Shown here piece by piece: positions 7,252 to 14,462 of a DNA stretch of 28,508 nucleotides (positions within the stretch are counted from its first letter, which is position 1; each line of letters starts with the position of its first letter). The notes below the pieces were generated by a model, which saw only the letters and a program-made list of their open reading frames with translations, did no database searches and had not been told where the DNA came from. The translations under genes and the position numbers were made by a program. This DNA comes from Propionivibrio sp. (GTDB taxonomy: Bacteria > Pseudomonadota > Gammaproteobacteria > Burkholderiales > Rhodocyclaceae), in NCBI GenBank assembly GCA_003249625.1, contig QKII01000109.1, positions 1 to 28,508 on the forward strand. The letters run 5' to 3'.

Positions 7252-8151
7252 TTATGCGTTGCTTTCCATTCCGATCGAATGGGGAAAGAGTTCGATCAAT
7301 CTCAGCGCTGCCGGTGGCAGGTAACCGTTCTCTCGGTAGGTGACGACGAGGCGGCGGCGCATGCTGACGTCGCCTACGGGAACCTCTCTCAATTGTGCGG
7401 CTTCCGGGTTCGATTCAAGGTGCAGGCGCGATATGAAGCTGAGCAGTCCCGTTTCGGCGATCAGCACCGGCAGCATCAACAACGTGGTCGTTTCCACCTG
7501 CACCTTCGGGCGTGCCAGGTGGTGCTGGTCAAAGGCGCGGTCCAGCCAGTCGCGGGTTGGCGCACCCGGCGGCTGCAGCGCCCAGCGATAGCGACAAAGG
7601 TCATCCAGTGTCGGTTCCTTGAGGAATATTTCGTGGTCGGCCGCGGCGGCCACCACGATCATGTCTTCTGCGAGAACCTCGGAGACCAGTCCCTCTTCCG
7701 TACTGCCTTCGGTTCCCACCATCAGATCCAGGTCGCCTTGCAGCAACTGTTGCCTGAGTGAGTCGGAGAGGCCGACGACCGTTCGCAAGGTGACCTTGGG
7801 CGATTCGGTCAGCATCTTTCGCACGGCCGATGGCAACAGGAACTGCGCCGCTGTCGGCACGATCCCGATACGTATATGCCCGGTCACGCCGCCCCCCAAT
7901 TCCCTGATCTCGCGTTCGGCGTCTTCAACCTGGGAACGCAAGCTTCGCGCCCACTTGAGCAGCACTTTCCCTGCGGCGGTCAGGCGGATGCCGCGTCCGG
8001 ATTTCTCGAACAGCGGGGCGCCGCAGGCCTCTTCAAGTCGTCGCAGGCATCCGGTCAGGGCCGGTTGCGTGCGGTGAAGAATGTCCGCCGCCCGGCCGAC
8101 GTGTTCCAGTTCTGCAATGGTTTCAAAGTAGCGAAGATCGCGTAAGTCCAT
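7252..8151 (-). CDS. LysR-family transcriptional regulator
   Basis: A 299-residue LysR-type regulator of normal length. The winged helix-turn-helix is at residues 1-60 (DLRYFETIAELEHVGRAADI, then QPALTGCLRRLEE, PLFEKSGRGIRLTAAG), followed by the linker helix and an effector-binding domain (IRIGIVPTAAQFLLP, GDLDLMVGT). These proteins normally activate nearby catabolic or transport genes when a small acid is bound. The gene sits between the TTT operon and the aldolase/TRAP cluster, and the two copies of a 36-bp element lie upstream of exactly these two units, so it is the likely regulator of both. No clear ribosome-binding site precedes the ATG. A half-site-like ATTGATTGGA at 8173-8182, just upstream of its start, may allow autoregulation. 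Confidence 0.93.
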   Translation of the reverse strand: MDLRDLRYFETIAELEHVGRAADILHRTQPALTGCLRRLEEACGAPLFEKSGRGIRLTAAGKVLLKWARSLRSQVEDAEREIRELGGGVTGHIRIGIVPTAAQFLLPSAVRKMLTESPKVTLRTVVGLSDSLRQQLLQGDLDLMVGTEGSTEEGLVSEVLAEDMIVVAAAADHEIFLKEPTLDDLCRYRWALQPPGAPTRDWLDRAFDQHHLARPKVQVETTTLLMLPVLIAETGLLSFISRLHLESNPEAAQLREVPVGDVSMRRRLVVTYRENGYLPPAALRLIELFPHSIGMESNA

Positions 8152-8486
8152 GGGGTAGATGCCGCGTTGATGATTGATTGGAGGTCCCCCGGCAGATTAC
8201 CAAAGAACGTCAGGTCGGTTGCAAACTCACAATCATGCAGCGCGAATGTATGGGATAAATGGTGCAGAGCGGAATCGTCAGCCGGGTCCGAGTTCCTGCT
8301 CATTCACGCTTCTTCGGGCTTTTTCGGCGTAGGGCATTTCCATGCCCATTTTATGCTGCGGAAGTTTCACGGTGCAGGCTTCATGCCGGCGCAGGCTTGG
8401 TGCCTTTCTGTCATGAGCTTCGGGCGCTTTGTCGCCAGCCGCTCCTTGCCTTATTCGGGATGATTTCCCATTGTCCAATCACATTT
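8152..8486. other. Non-coding leader region upstream of the LysR gene
   Basis: No protein-like frame is convincing here. Visible elements are a half-site-like ATTGATTGGA at 8173-8182, a small hairpin GGGCAT-TTCC-ATGCCC at 8332-8347, and an imperfect 14-bp direct repeat beginning GCAGGCTT near 8371-8401. The lysR promoter must lie in this interval, but no clear -35/-10 pair could be picked by eye. Confidence 0.4.
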
Positions 8487-8529
8487 GTGAAATTGATCGG
8501 TTTTAAATAAAAATCGATTGGAATTTATG
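8487..8529 (+). promoter_or_regulatory. Conserved operator-like element upstream of the aldolase cluster (copy B)
   Basis: Positions 8487-8522 match 1762-1797 at 29 of 36 positions without gaps. The outer blocks GTGAAATT and AATCGATTGGA are identical, and TATG follows after three bases in both. The dyad is ATCGGTT/AATCGAT, slightly less perfect than in copy A. It lies 44 bp before a decayed small ORF at 8566 and 287 bp before the aldolase gene. It probably marks the promoter of the aldolase-dehydrogenase-TRAP unit, shared with the TTT operon. Confidence 0.55.
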
Positions 8530-8565
8530 TTTTGCGCTTGACATAATCGTTTGCGAAGGAAGGGC

Positions 8566-8736
8566 ATGGCAACGGTTTCAGTTGCTCCCGAGGTTTCCTT
8601 TGTGTGATTGAGAGCCGCTCAACTGGCGTTGGCTCTTCATTCCCGCGAAGACCTGGATCGAAAGATGTTCGATGAGCGGGCAGTCGCAGGGTTAAGGGGT
8701 AATGGCGTCAGTGTGGCTGAATTTTCAAAAGATTAA
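8566..8736 (+). pseudogene. Small decayed ORF in the leader of the aldolase operon
   Basis: An ATG at 8566 follows a good purine-rich ribosome-binding site (GAAGGAAGG). Thirteen codons (MATVSVAPEVSFV) lead to an in-frame TGA at 8605-8607, after which the same frame stays open for another 42 codons to TAA at 8734-8736. The second part reads like protein (AAQLALALHSREDLDRK, AVAGLRGNGVSVAEFSKD). It lies directly behind the copy B element, so it may be the former first gene of the operon, a leader peptide, or chance. The family is not recognised. Confidence 0.3.
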
Positions 8737-8808
8737 CACCAGGGTATCGCTTTAGGTCATTCGGTAATTTACTCGGCATTTTGTCCGATTTTTTTGGAGG
8801 TCTTGTTC

Positions 8809-9507
8809 ATGAATATCCCCGCCCAGCTTCCTGACGTCATTCGCGAGTTCGAACGCGTTAGTCCCGAAATCGTCGAACAAGCAGCAACGTTCGCTTCCTC
8901 AATCCTGGCTGATGTCGCTGGACGGCGCGGCGCACTCCATGGGCGCATTTCGCCTTTGGCACCGTCGATGAAATTTGCTGGTCCCGCTCTCACCGTAGAG
9001 GTCCGTCCAGGGGACAACCTGATGATTCATGCAGCACTGGCTATCGCCAAGCCGGGCGACGTGATCCTTGTCGATGGCAAGGGCGATCTGAGCAGCGCTT
9101 TAATGGGAGAGATCATGTCCCAGCAGTGCGTCGCGCTGGGCGTTGCAGCTGTCGTCATTGACGGTGCCGTTCGCGATAGCGAGGCAATCTGCGAACTTGG
9201 CTTCCCGATGTATGCAGCCGGACTCAATCCGAATGGCCCGACCAAATCGGTTGCCGGGCGGTTGAATCACCCCATTTCGATTGGTGGAGTCAGCGTCAAT
9301 CCGGGTGACTTGGTTGTTGGTGATGCAGACGGTGTGACTGTGATCGAACGCGAAAAGGCCGCAGCGATGATGCCTTTGGCTGCGCAGAAAGTTGCCGCCG
9401 AGACCAAGCGGATTGCCGAAATCAAGAGTCGTCAGGCGCTGGCGCCGGGCTGGCTGAATGGCGCGCTGCGTACCGCCGGCGTTATCAAGGAAGGAGAAAC
9501 GCTGTGA
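8809..9507 (+). CDS. RraA-family 2-oxo-acid aldolase (HMG/CHA aldolase-like)
   Basis: A 232-residue protein of the RraA/dimethylmenaquinone-methyltransferase fold, with the length of 4-hydroxy-4-methyl-2-oxoglutarate / 4-carboxy-4-hydroxy-2-oxoadipate aldolases (LigK/ProA type), not of the shorter RNase E regulator RraA. The frame is open from 8794, but the ATG at 8809 has GGAGG about 8 bases upstream. Key features are VRPGDNLMIHAAL, KPGDVILVDGKGD, the GE pair at 100-101 and DGAVRDSEA, where Arg122 and Asp123 match the substrate Arg and metal-binding Asp. The C-terminal part has GDLVVGDADGV. These enzymes cleave to pyruvate plus a second oxo acid and often also decarboxylate oxaloacetate. It overlaps the dehydrogenase gene by 4 bp. 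The true substrate is unproven. Confidence 0.88.
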   Translation: MNIPAQLPDVIREFERVSPEIVEQAATFASSILADVAGRRGALHGRISPLAPSMKFAGPALTVEVRPGDNLMIHAALAIAKPGDVILVDGKGDLSSALMGEIMSQQCVALGVAAVVIDGAVRDSEAICELGFPMYAAGLNPNGPTKSVAGRLNHPISIGGVSVNPGDLVVGDADGVTVIEREKAAAMMPLAAQKVAAETKRIAEIKSRQALAPGWLNGALRTAGVIKEGETL

Positions 9508-10430
9508 GCAAGCAGCCTGCTATCCTGATCACAGCAGCGGATTTGGCGCCTCAGGCGTTGGCGTTACTCACCGATTATGAAATCGTGTACGCCGGAAAAA
9601 CGCCGACAGAGGACGATATTGTCGCGCTGTGCAAGCAGCATGATCCGGTGGCGATCATCGTCCGCTACAGCAAGGTCGGTGCCGCGGCTATGGATGCTGC
9701 ACCGAGTCTCAAAGTTATCTCCAAGCACGGTAGCGGGACCGACACCATTGACAAGGAGGCAGCCAAGCAGCGCGGGATTCAGGTCGTAGCCGCGGTTGGC
9801 GCAAACGCGGCAGCGGTAGCTGAGCAGGCCCTGGCATTGTTGCTGGCCTGTGCCAAGTCCGTGGTAGCGCTGAATTCGCGCATGCACGCAGGTTTCTGGG
9901 ACAAGGCGACACACAAGAGTATTGAACTGGAAGGGCGGACCGTTGGCCTGGTCGGGCTGGGTGCCATCGGTCTCCGTTTTGCAAAGATGGCTGATTCGAT
10001 GGGTATGCGCGTATTGGGATTCGATCCTTTCGCCAAGGACCTGCCGTCGTACATCGAGCGTGTCGATATGGAAACGATCTGGCGTGACTCGGACGCCATT
10101 TCGCTGCACTGTCCGCTGACCGAAGACAATCGCAAGCTGCTGAACGCACAGACCTTGGCAGCGTGCAAAGATGGGGTGATCATTGTCAATACCGCGCGCG
10201 GTGGATTGATTGATGAGGCGGCGCTTCTTGATGCGGTGCGCTCCGGAAAAGTATCGGGCGCAGGGCTTGATAGTTTCGCCGTCGAACCGATGACTGCACC
10301 GCATCCGTTTCATGGAGAGCCGCGGATTACCTTGAGTCCGCACATCGGCGGCGTAACTGCCGATGCCTACGTCAAGATGGGGTTGGCAGCAGCTCGAAAT
10401 GCGCTGTCGGTAATCAACAATCAAAGCTGA
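9504..10430 (+). CDS. D-isomer-specific 2-hydroxyacid dehydrogenase
   Basis: A 308-residue cytosolic NAD-dependent oxidoreductase that interconverts a D-2-hydroxyacid and a 2-oxo acid. It starts with GTG inside the aldolase stop (4-bp overlap GTGA), with GGAG upstream, so translation is coupled. The Rossmann motif GLGAIG is at 151-156, and Asp174 at the end of the next strand favours NAD over NADP. The catalytic triad is complete: Arg232 in NTARGGLID, Glu261 in FAVEP and His280 in SPHIGG. The sequence resembles short SerA-like dehydrogenases without the regulatory ACT domain. Next to an aldolase it probably reduces or produces the oxo acid handled by that enzyme. Confidence 0.9.
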   Translation: MSKQPAILITAADLAPQALALLTDYEIVYAGKTPTEDDIVALCKQHDPVAIIVRYSKVGAAAMDAAPSLKVISKHGSGTDTIDKEAAKQRGIQVVAAVGANAAAVAEQALALLLACAKSVVALNSRMHAGFWDKATHKSIELEGRTVGLVGLGAIGLRFAKMADSMGMRVLGFDPFAKDLPSYIERVDMETIWRDSDAISLHCPLTEDNRKLLNAQTLAACKDGVIIVNTARGGLIDEAALLDAVRSGKVSGAGLDSFAVEPMTAPHPFHGEPRITLSPHIGGVTADAYVKMGLAAARNALSVINNQS

Positions 10431-10467
10431 TGCAGAAGAATATCAGTTGAGGGAGCAGTTCAACATC

Positions 10468-10481
10468 GTCACACGTGTAAC
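10468..10481. promoter_or_regulatory. Near-perfect palindrome upstream of dctP
   Basis: GTCACACGTGTAAC is symmetric except for one base pair position (core ACACGTGT). It lies 37 bp after the dehydrogenase stop and 19 bp before the dctP start. It could be an operator or a minor mRNA element; the region has no other clear promoter. Confidence 0.25.
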
Positions 10482-10500
10482 TTTACGCAGGAGACTCGTA

Positions 10501-11487
10501 ATGAACGCAATGAAACTTATGGCAGCCTCGGCGGCCGTCCTCATCGGAAGCGCTCCGCTTGCCTCAGTCGCGGCGGACAAATGGACCGGCTACACCTACT
10601 CGGCGGTTTCCAGCACCGCTGCGGTGAAAGGCATGGAGCGCGCGATCGAGAAAGTCAAAACCGAGACTGGCGGGAATCTCAGTATCAAGCTCAATTTGGG
10701 CAAGACGCTGCAGATCGGCTCAAACGACATCACGCAGGCCGTCGGCGATGGTCTCGTGCAGTTTGCCGCTGATGGGTTCTTTCTCGGATCAGTGCCGATC
10801 GGCGGCGTCCTTCGGCTTCCCCAACTGATCAACTCCGAGAAGGAGTGGAAGATGGCGGTTGCCGCGATGGAACCGTATTTGAAGAAGGGGTTTGAGAAGC
10901 AGGGCGTGGTCTATCTGGGCCAGTATGTCTATCCCAAGAATACCCTCTTCACCAACTTCAAGGTTGAGTCGCTTGCCGATCTCAAGGGGAAGAAAATTCG
11001 CGTGACTTCGCCCGAGCAAGGTGAATTCATCAAATCATTCGGTGGTCTGCCGCTGAATCTTCCGGGAACAGAGGTTCCGACCTCGCTGGAGCGGGGGGTC
11101 GTGGATGGAGTGATTACTGCGAGCGCTGGCGGCGCGAAGAACTGGCATGAATTTTTGAAGTTCAACTACCGCTTTGGCGTCAGTTACTTCAACAGTGTCA
11201 TCATCGCGAATAAGGATGCTTTCGATGCGCTCCCTGCCAAGAGCAAGTCGGCTCTGCTTCAGTCGGTTTGGGCGGAATGCGACCGCATTAACTCCGAGTT
11301 CCTGGAGGATGAGGTCAAGCAGATGGAAGTTCAGAAGAAAGCCGGAATGACCATCATCAATGCGCAGGCATCCGATGAAGCGCAGGCGATAAAGAAGATG
11401 GAGCCGTACTGGTCGGAATGGGCCAAGGCGAAAGGGCCGGAGTTCGTGGAAGCACTGGCGGCAGTAAGAAAGGCGATGGGGAAGTAA
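10501..11487 (+). CDS. dctP: TRAP transporter periplasmic solute-binding protein (DctP family)
   Basis: A 328-residue DctP-type binding protein that delivers a carboxylate ligand to the DctQM membrane subunits. The frame is open from 10447, but the ATG at 10501 follows GCAGGAGA and begins a proper signal peptide (residues 1-25, ending SVAA, mature start DKWTG). Typical features are GGNLSIKLNLG, ITQAVGDGLVQFAADG, LADLKGKKIRVTSPEQGEF and TEVPTSLERGVVDGVI. Arg167 in KKIRV corresponds to the conserved Arg that binds the ligand carboxylate in this family. It is the first of three TRAP genes, 70 bp behind the dehydrogenase, and is followed by two hairpins that separate it from dctQ. Confidence 0.93.
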   Translation: MNAMKLMAASAAVLIGSAPLASVAADKWTGYTYSAVSSTAAVKGMERAIEKVKTETGGNLSIKLNLGKTLQIGSNDITQAVGDGLVQFAADGFFLGSVPIGGVLRLPQLINSEKEWKMAVAAMEPYLKKGFEKQGVVYLGQYVYPKNTLFTNFKVESLADLKGKKIRVTSPEQGEFIKSFGGLPLNLPGTEVPTSLERGVVDGVITASAGGAKNWHEFLKFNYRFGVSYFNSVIIANKDAFDALPAKSKSALLQSVWAECDRINSEFLEDEVKQMEVQKKAGMTIINAQASDEAQAIKKMEPYWSEWAKAKGPEFVEALAAVRKAMGK

Positions 11488-11531
11488 CAAAAATCCCGCG
11501 GTACTCAAGCATTTCTTAGTATTTCTACAGT

Positions 11532-11577
11532 GGCCCATGGCGCAAGAAGGCGTCATGGGCCGACTGCCAGGAGGCAG
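11532..11577 (+). promoter_or_regulatory. Two adjacent hairpins between dctP and dctQ, the second enclosing the ribosome-binding site
   Basis: Hairpin one has a 12-bp stem (11532-11543 with 11550-11561, one G-U pair) and a 6-base loop, with no T-run. Hairpin two (CTGCC 11564-11568, loop AGGA, GGCAG 11573-11577) contains the AGGAGG ribosome-binding site of dctQ and ends one base before its ATG. The first would protect the dctP message and the second would limit dctQ translation. Both fit the need for more binding protein than permease; this is inferred from structure. Confidence 0.6.
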
Positions 11578-11578
11578 C

Positions 11579-12097
11579 ATGAATTCAATATCTAAATTGC
11601 TGGCGCGTCTATGTAACGCCTTCGGCGGTGCAACGCTGGTCGTGATGACCACGATTGTCGTCGTGGATGTTCTCTTGCGTACGTTGTTCAACCAGACCCT
11701 GGGCTTCGTTGAGGAAATAACCGGCTACCTGGTCGTAGTGGTTACCTTTTTCGGTGTCAGCATTACCTTCCGGGAAGGCGCGATGTTTCGCGTCAGCTTT
11801 CTCTTCGAGAAGTTTCCGGCCACTCTGAAAAAAACTTTGGGTGTTGTCTATCTGGCAATCACCATCGTTTTTTGCACCACGATGATGTGGTTCACCTCGC
11901 TATTGGTGTGGAGTTCATTTTCACGCGGAAAGATCGCCGCGACCGAACTTCAGACACCTATCTACATTCCGCAGATTCTGCTTCCCGTCGGTTTCCTGAT
12001 CCTGCTGGCATTTGCCGTCGACAGGCTGCTGCAGGGAGGAAACATGGGTGGTTCGGAAGAGCACGTATTGCCCGGTGATGAAGTGGCAGGAGAATAA
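11579..12097 (+). CDS. dctQ: TRAP transporter small membrane subunit (DctQ family)
   Basis: A 172-residue membrane protein with four predicted helices (about residues 16-36, 48-66, 86-106 and 128-150), the standard topology of the small TRAP subunit. The start at 11579 is chosen because AGGAGG lies just upstream; the longer frame from 11537 would cut through a hairpin. The motif FVEEITGYLVVVVTFFG, with its EE pair in helix two, and the FREGAMFRV loop are typical of DctQ. The C-terminal tail is acidic (EEHVLPGDEVAGE). The gap to dctM is only 3 bp. It pairs with DctM in the inner membrane; the transport path itself is in DctM. Confidence 0.9.
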   Translation: MNSISKLLARLCNAFGGATLVVMTTIVVVDVLLRTLFNQTLGFVEEITGYLVVVVTFFGVSITFREGAMFRVSFLFEKFPATLKKTLGVVYLAITIVFCTTMMWFTSLLVWSSFSRGKIAATELQTPIYIPQILLPVGFLILLAFAVDRLLQGGNMGGSEEHVLPGDEVAGE

Positions 12098-12100
12098 TTC

Positions 12101-13384
12101 ATGGAAACCATCCTGATTCTTGGTTTGTTGATCGGCTTGATGCTTGGTGGCTTGTGGGTCCATTTTGCCGTCGGCATTTCCGCCATTTCGTACATCTATT
12201 TGTTGCGCGGTTTCGGCGGTCTGAAGTCGCTCGGCCTCGTGAGCTGGGGGGCGGCGGACAGCTTCACCCTCTCGGCGATTCCTCTGTTTGTCCTGATGGC
12301 CGAGATCCTGTTGGGCAGCGGCTTGAGTTCACGGCTCTATTCCGCCATCTCGCCACTGGTTCGACGCTTGCCTGGCGGCGTACTTAACACCAACATTTTC
12401 GGCTGTGCCATTTTTGCGGCTGTTTCGGGCGGGAGTGCATCGACAGCGGCAGCTATCGGGACAGTCGCACTGCCCGAACTGGGGCGTCTCGGCTACGACA
12501 AGCGCATCGCCGCGGGATCGCTGGCGGCGGGCGGTACATTGGGCATCCTGATTCCTCCCAGCATCACGATGATCGTCTACTCGACCTTTACCGAGACCTC
12601 GATCCCGAAGCTGTTCATGGCCGGTATCGTGCCAGGACTCGTGCTGGCGCTGCTCTACGTGATCTACATCATGGGGCGCTCAATCGCCAACCCGGCGCTG
12701 GCGCCGCGTGCGGCCGCTGGAGAGGTCAGCCTGCTCAAGTCCTGCCGGGATCTGTTTCCGTTCCTCGCCCTGATCGGGTTGGTCATGGGGAGCATCTATG
12801 GAGGGGTGGCAACACCGACTGAGGCAGGTGCCATCGGCGTGGTCAGCGCGCTGGTCATCGCGGCGGGATACCGTTCCTTGAACGTCCGGATACTCAAGAC
12901 GGCGATCCATCGTACCTTGGTGATGAGCGGCAATATCCTGTTCATCGTTTTCGTTTCGATGATTTTTGCTTACGCCACGGCACTGTCGGGGTTCGGCGAG
13001 ACGCTGGCCGAATGGCTGCGGGATGCGGGGCTTTCGCGCACCGGTTTTCTGCTTGCCGCGCTGGTGTTCTATTCGGTTCTCGGCTGCTTCATGGAAGGCC
13101 TGGGAATGATCGCGATCACCATCCCGATCATTTTTCCCACGCTCGCGGTGTATGGCATTGATCCGATCTGGTTTGGCATCTACATCGTCATCCTGGTCGA
13201 ACTCGGCCAACTGACGCCGCCGCTGGGGGTGATCCTGTTCGTCGTGGCCAGCACCTGGAGAGAACTCAAGGTGGAGGACGTGGTTGCCGGGACGGCGCCA
13301 TTCTTCGCACTCATCATCCTGTTTATATTCCTGCTGATCGCCGTGCCCGATATAGCGCTTTGGCTACCGAGCCAGATGCACTGA
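12101..13384 (+). CDS. dctM: TRAP transporter large permease (DctM family)
   Basis: A 427-residue inner-membrane permease with about a dozen hydrophobic segments, the sodium-driven channel of the TRAP system. Family landmarks are IPLFVLMAEILLGSGLSSRL near the N-terminus, FAAVSGGSASTAAAIGTVAL and LAAGGTLGILIPPSITMIVY in the first half, YGGVATPTEAGAIGV in the middle, and ELGQLTPPLGVILFVVA near the C-terminus. The length matches standalone DctM. A GGAG site overlaps the end of dctQ. The lactonase gene follows after 54 bp without a terminator, so it is probably cotranscribed. Confidence 0.95.
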   Translation: METILILGLLIGLMLGGLWVHFAVGISAISYIYLLRGFGGLKSLGLVSWGAADSFTLSAIPLFVLMAEILLGSGLSSRLYSAISPLVRRLPGGVLNTNIFGCAIFAAVSGGSASTAAAIGTVALPELGRLGYDKRIAAGSLAAGGTLGILIPPSITMIVYSTFTETSIPKLFMAGIVPGLVLALLYVIYIMGRSIANPALAPRAAAGEVSLLKSCRDLFPFLALIGLVMGSIYGGVATPTEAGAIGVVSALVIAAGYRSLNVRILKTAIHRTLVMSGNILFIVFVSMIFAYATALSGFGETLAEWLRDAGLSRTGFLLAALVFYSVLGCFMEGLGMIAITIPIIFPTLAVYGIDPIWFGIYIVILVELGQLTPPLGVILFVVASTWRELKVEDVVAGTAPFFALIILFIFLLIAVPDIALWLPSQMH

Positions 13385-13438
13385 TCGCCGAACCGCCAAT
13401 GCCGGATTTTCAGAAACGCTTTTAAACTGGAACGAACG

Positions 13439-14386
13439 ATGATCTTTTTGCAACCACCTGTGATCAACACGGCGGAAGTCTTTACTTCCATGCCTCAACA
13501 ATTTCGCCGCACAGGCGTGCGATCGGTGTGGGGAGATGCCAATCGGGGCGGCCTCGAAACCGACTCGTTCCTCGAAGGGCCGGTGTTCGATCCTGCGGGC
13601 AATCTGTATGTTTCCGACATCCCTTTCGGCAGAATTTTCCGCATCGATCCAGCGGGCGAGTGGACGCAAATCGCCGAGTACGATGGTGAGCCGAACGGGA
13701 TGAAGTTTTTGAACGAGCGTGAGTTGATCCTGGCCGACTACAAGAACGGACTGGTCATCTGCGACATAGCTACCGGTGAAACACGCTCGTTCCTTGCGCG
13801 CCGAAACAGCGAGCGGTTCAAGGGAATCAACGATCTTACCTTCGACTCGCAAGGGAATCTGTACTTTACGGACCAGGGGCAGAGTGGCCTCCATGATCCG
13901 AGCGGTCGCGTTTACCGGCTGAGAACAAACGGGCAACTCGACCTGCTGCTTTCCAATGTGCCGAGTCCGAATGGCATCGTACTTTCGCCGAACGAGAAGG
14001 TACTTTTCATTGCGGTGACCCGGGGAAATTGCGTATGGCGCGCACCCTTGATGGAAGACGGCAGTGTTTCGAAGGTGAGCCAGTTCTTCACCTCGTTCGG
14101 TCCCAGCGGGCCGGACGGCCTCGCCATGGATGAAAGCGGCCGCCTCATCGTTGCCAATCCCGGTCTCGGCGTTGCTTGGGTGCTTAACCGTCGTGCCGAA
14201 CCCGAAATGGTCATTCGCAGTCCGGTCGGCTTCTTGCCGACCACCGTCGGGCCTTCCTTGACCAACCTGGCTTATGGCGGCCCCAAGCGGTCTACGCTCT
14301 TCTGCACCGAGTCGGTGACTGGCAGCATTTTGCGCATTGAAATGGAGATTCCCGGCATGCCTGTAAAAAGCGGAGACGCGAGCTAG
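13439..14386 (+). CDS. SMP-30/gluconolactonase-like lactonase
   Basis: A 315-residue six-bladed beta-propeller hydrolase of the SMP-30/gluconolactonase family, without a signal peptide and therefore cytosolic. The metal-ligand positions of the family are all present: Glu46 in FLEGPVFD, Asn178 in PSPNGIVLSP and Asp226 in GPDGLAMDESG, with the extra conserved Asn131 in GINDLTFD. The blades show the repeat pattern GNLYVSD, GNLYFTD, GRLIVAN. The ribosome-binding site before the ATG is weak. Such enzymes open sugar-acid lactones with Ca or Zn. Placement behind the TRAP genes and before an amidohydrolase-type lactonase suggests hydrolysis of an imported or intermediate lactone. Confidence 0.88.
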   Translation: MIFLQPPVINTAEVFTSMPQQFRRTGVRSVWGDANRGGLETDSFLEGPVFDPAGNLYVSDIPFGRIFRIDPAGEWTQIAEYDGEPNGMKFLNERELILADYKNGLVICDIATGETRSFLARRNSERFKGINDLTFDSQGNLYFTDQGQSGLHDPSGRVYRLRTNGQLDLLLSNVPSPNGIVLSPNEKVLFIAVTRGNCVWRAPLMEDGSVSKVSQFFTSFGPSGPDGLAMDESGRLIVANPGLGVAWVLNRRAEPEMVIRSPVGFLPTTVGPSLTNLAYGGPKRSTLFCTESVTGSILRIEMEIPGMPVKSGDAS

Positions 14387-14409
14387 GTAGCTGCCGAAGT
14401 TCGGGGTTT

Positions 14410-14435
14410 GACTGCCCGGAATACAGTCTTTTTTT
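14410..14435 (+). terminator. Weak intrinsic terminator candidate after the SMP-30 gene
   Basis: GACTG (14410-14414) pairs with CAGTC (14424-14428) around a 9-base loop, followed by seven Ts. The stem is short, so it probably only attenuates transcription into the following amidohydrolase gene. Confidence 0.45.
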
Positions 14436-14462
14436 AAAAATTGTGATGCAGGGGGTAACGTC

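Noticed and set aside
8538..8566. TTGACA at 8538-8543 as a complete sigma-70 promoter
   Set aside because: The bases 17 bp downstream (AGGGCA) do not resemble a -10 element; the TATG in the shared element is an equally good candidate.
1377..8736. UGA recoding (selenocysteine) in the two frames with in-frame TGA
   Set aside because: Neither frame belongs to a known selenoprotein type, no SECIS-like hairpin was identified after either TGA, and both lack other marks of intact genes.
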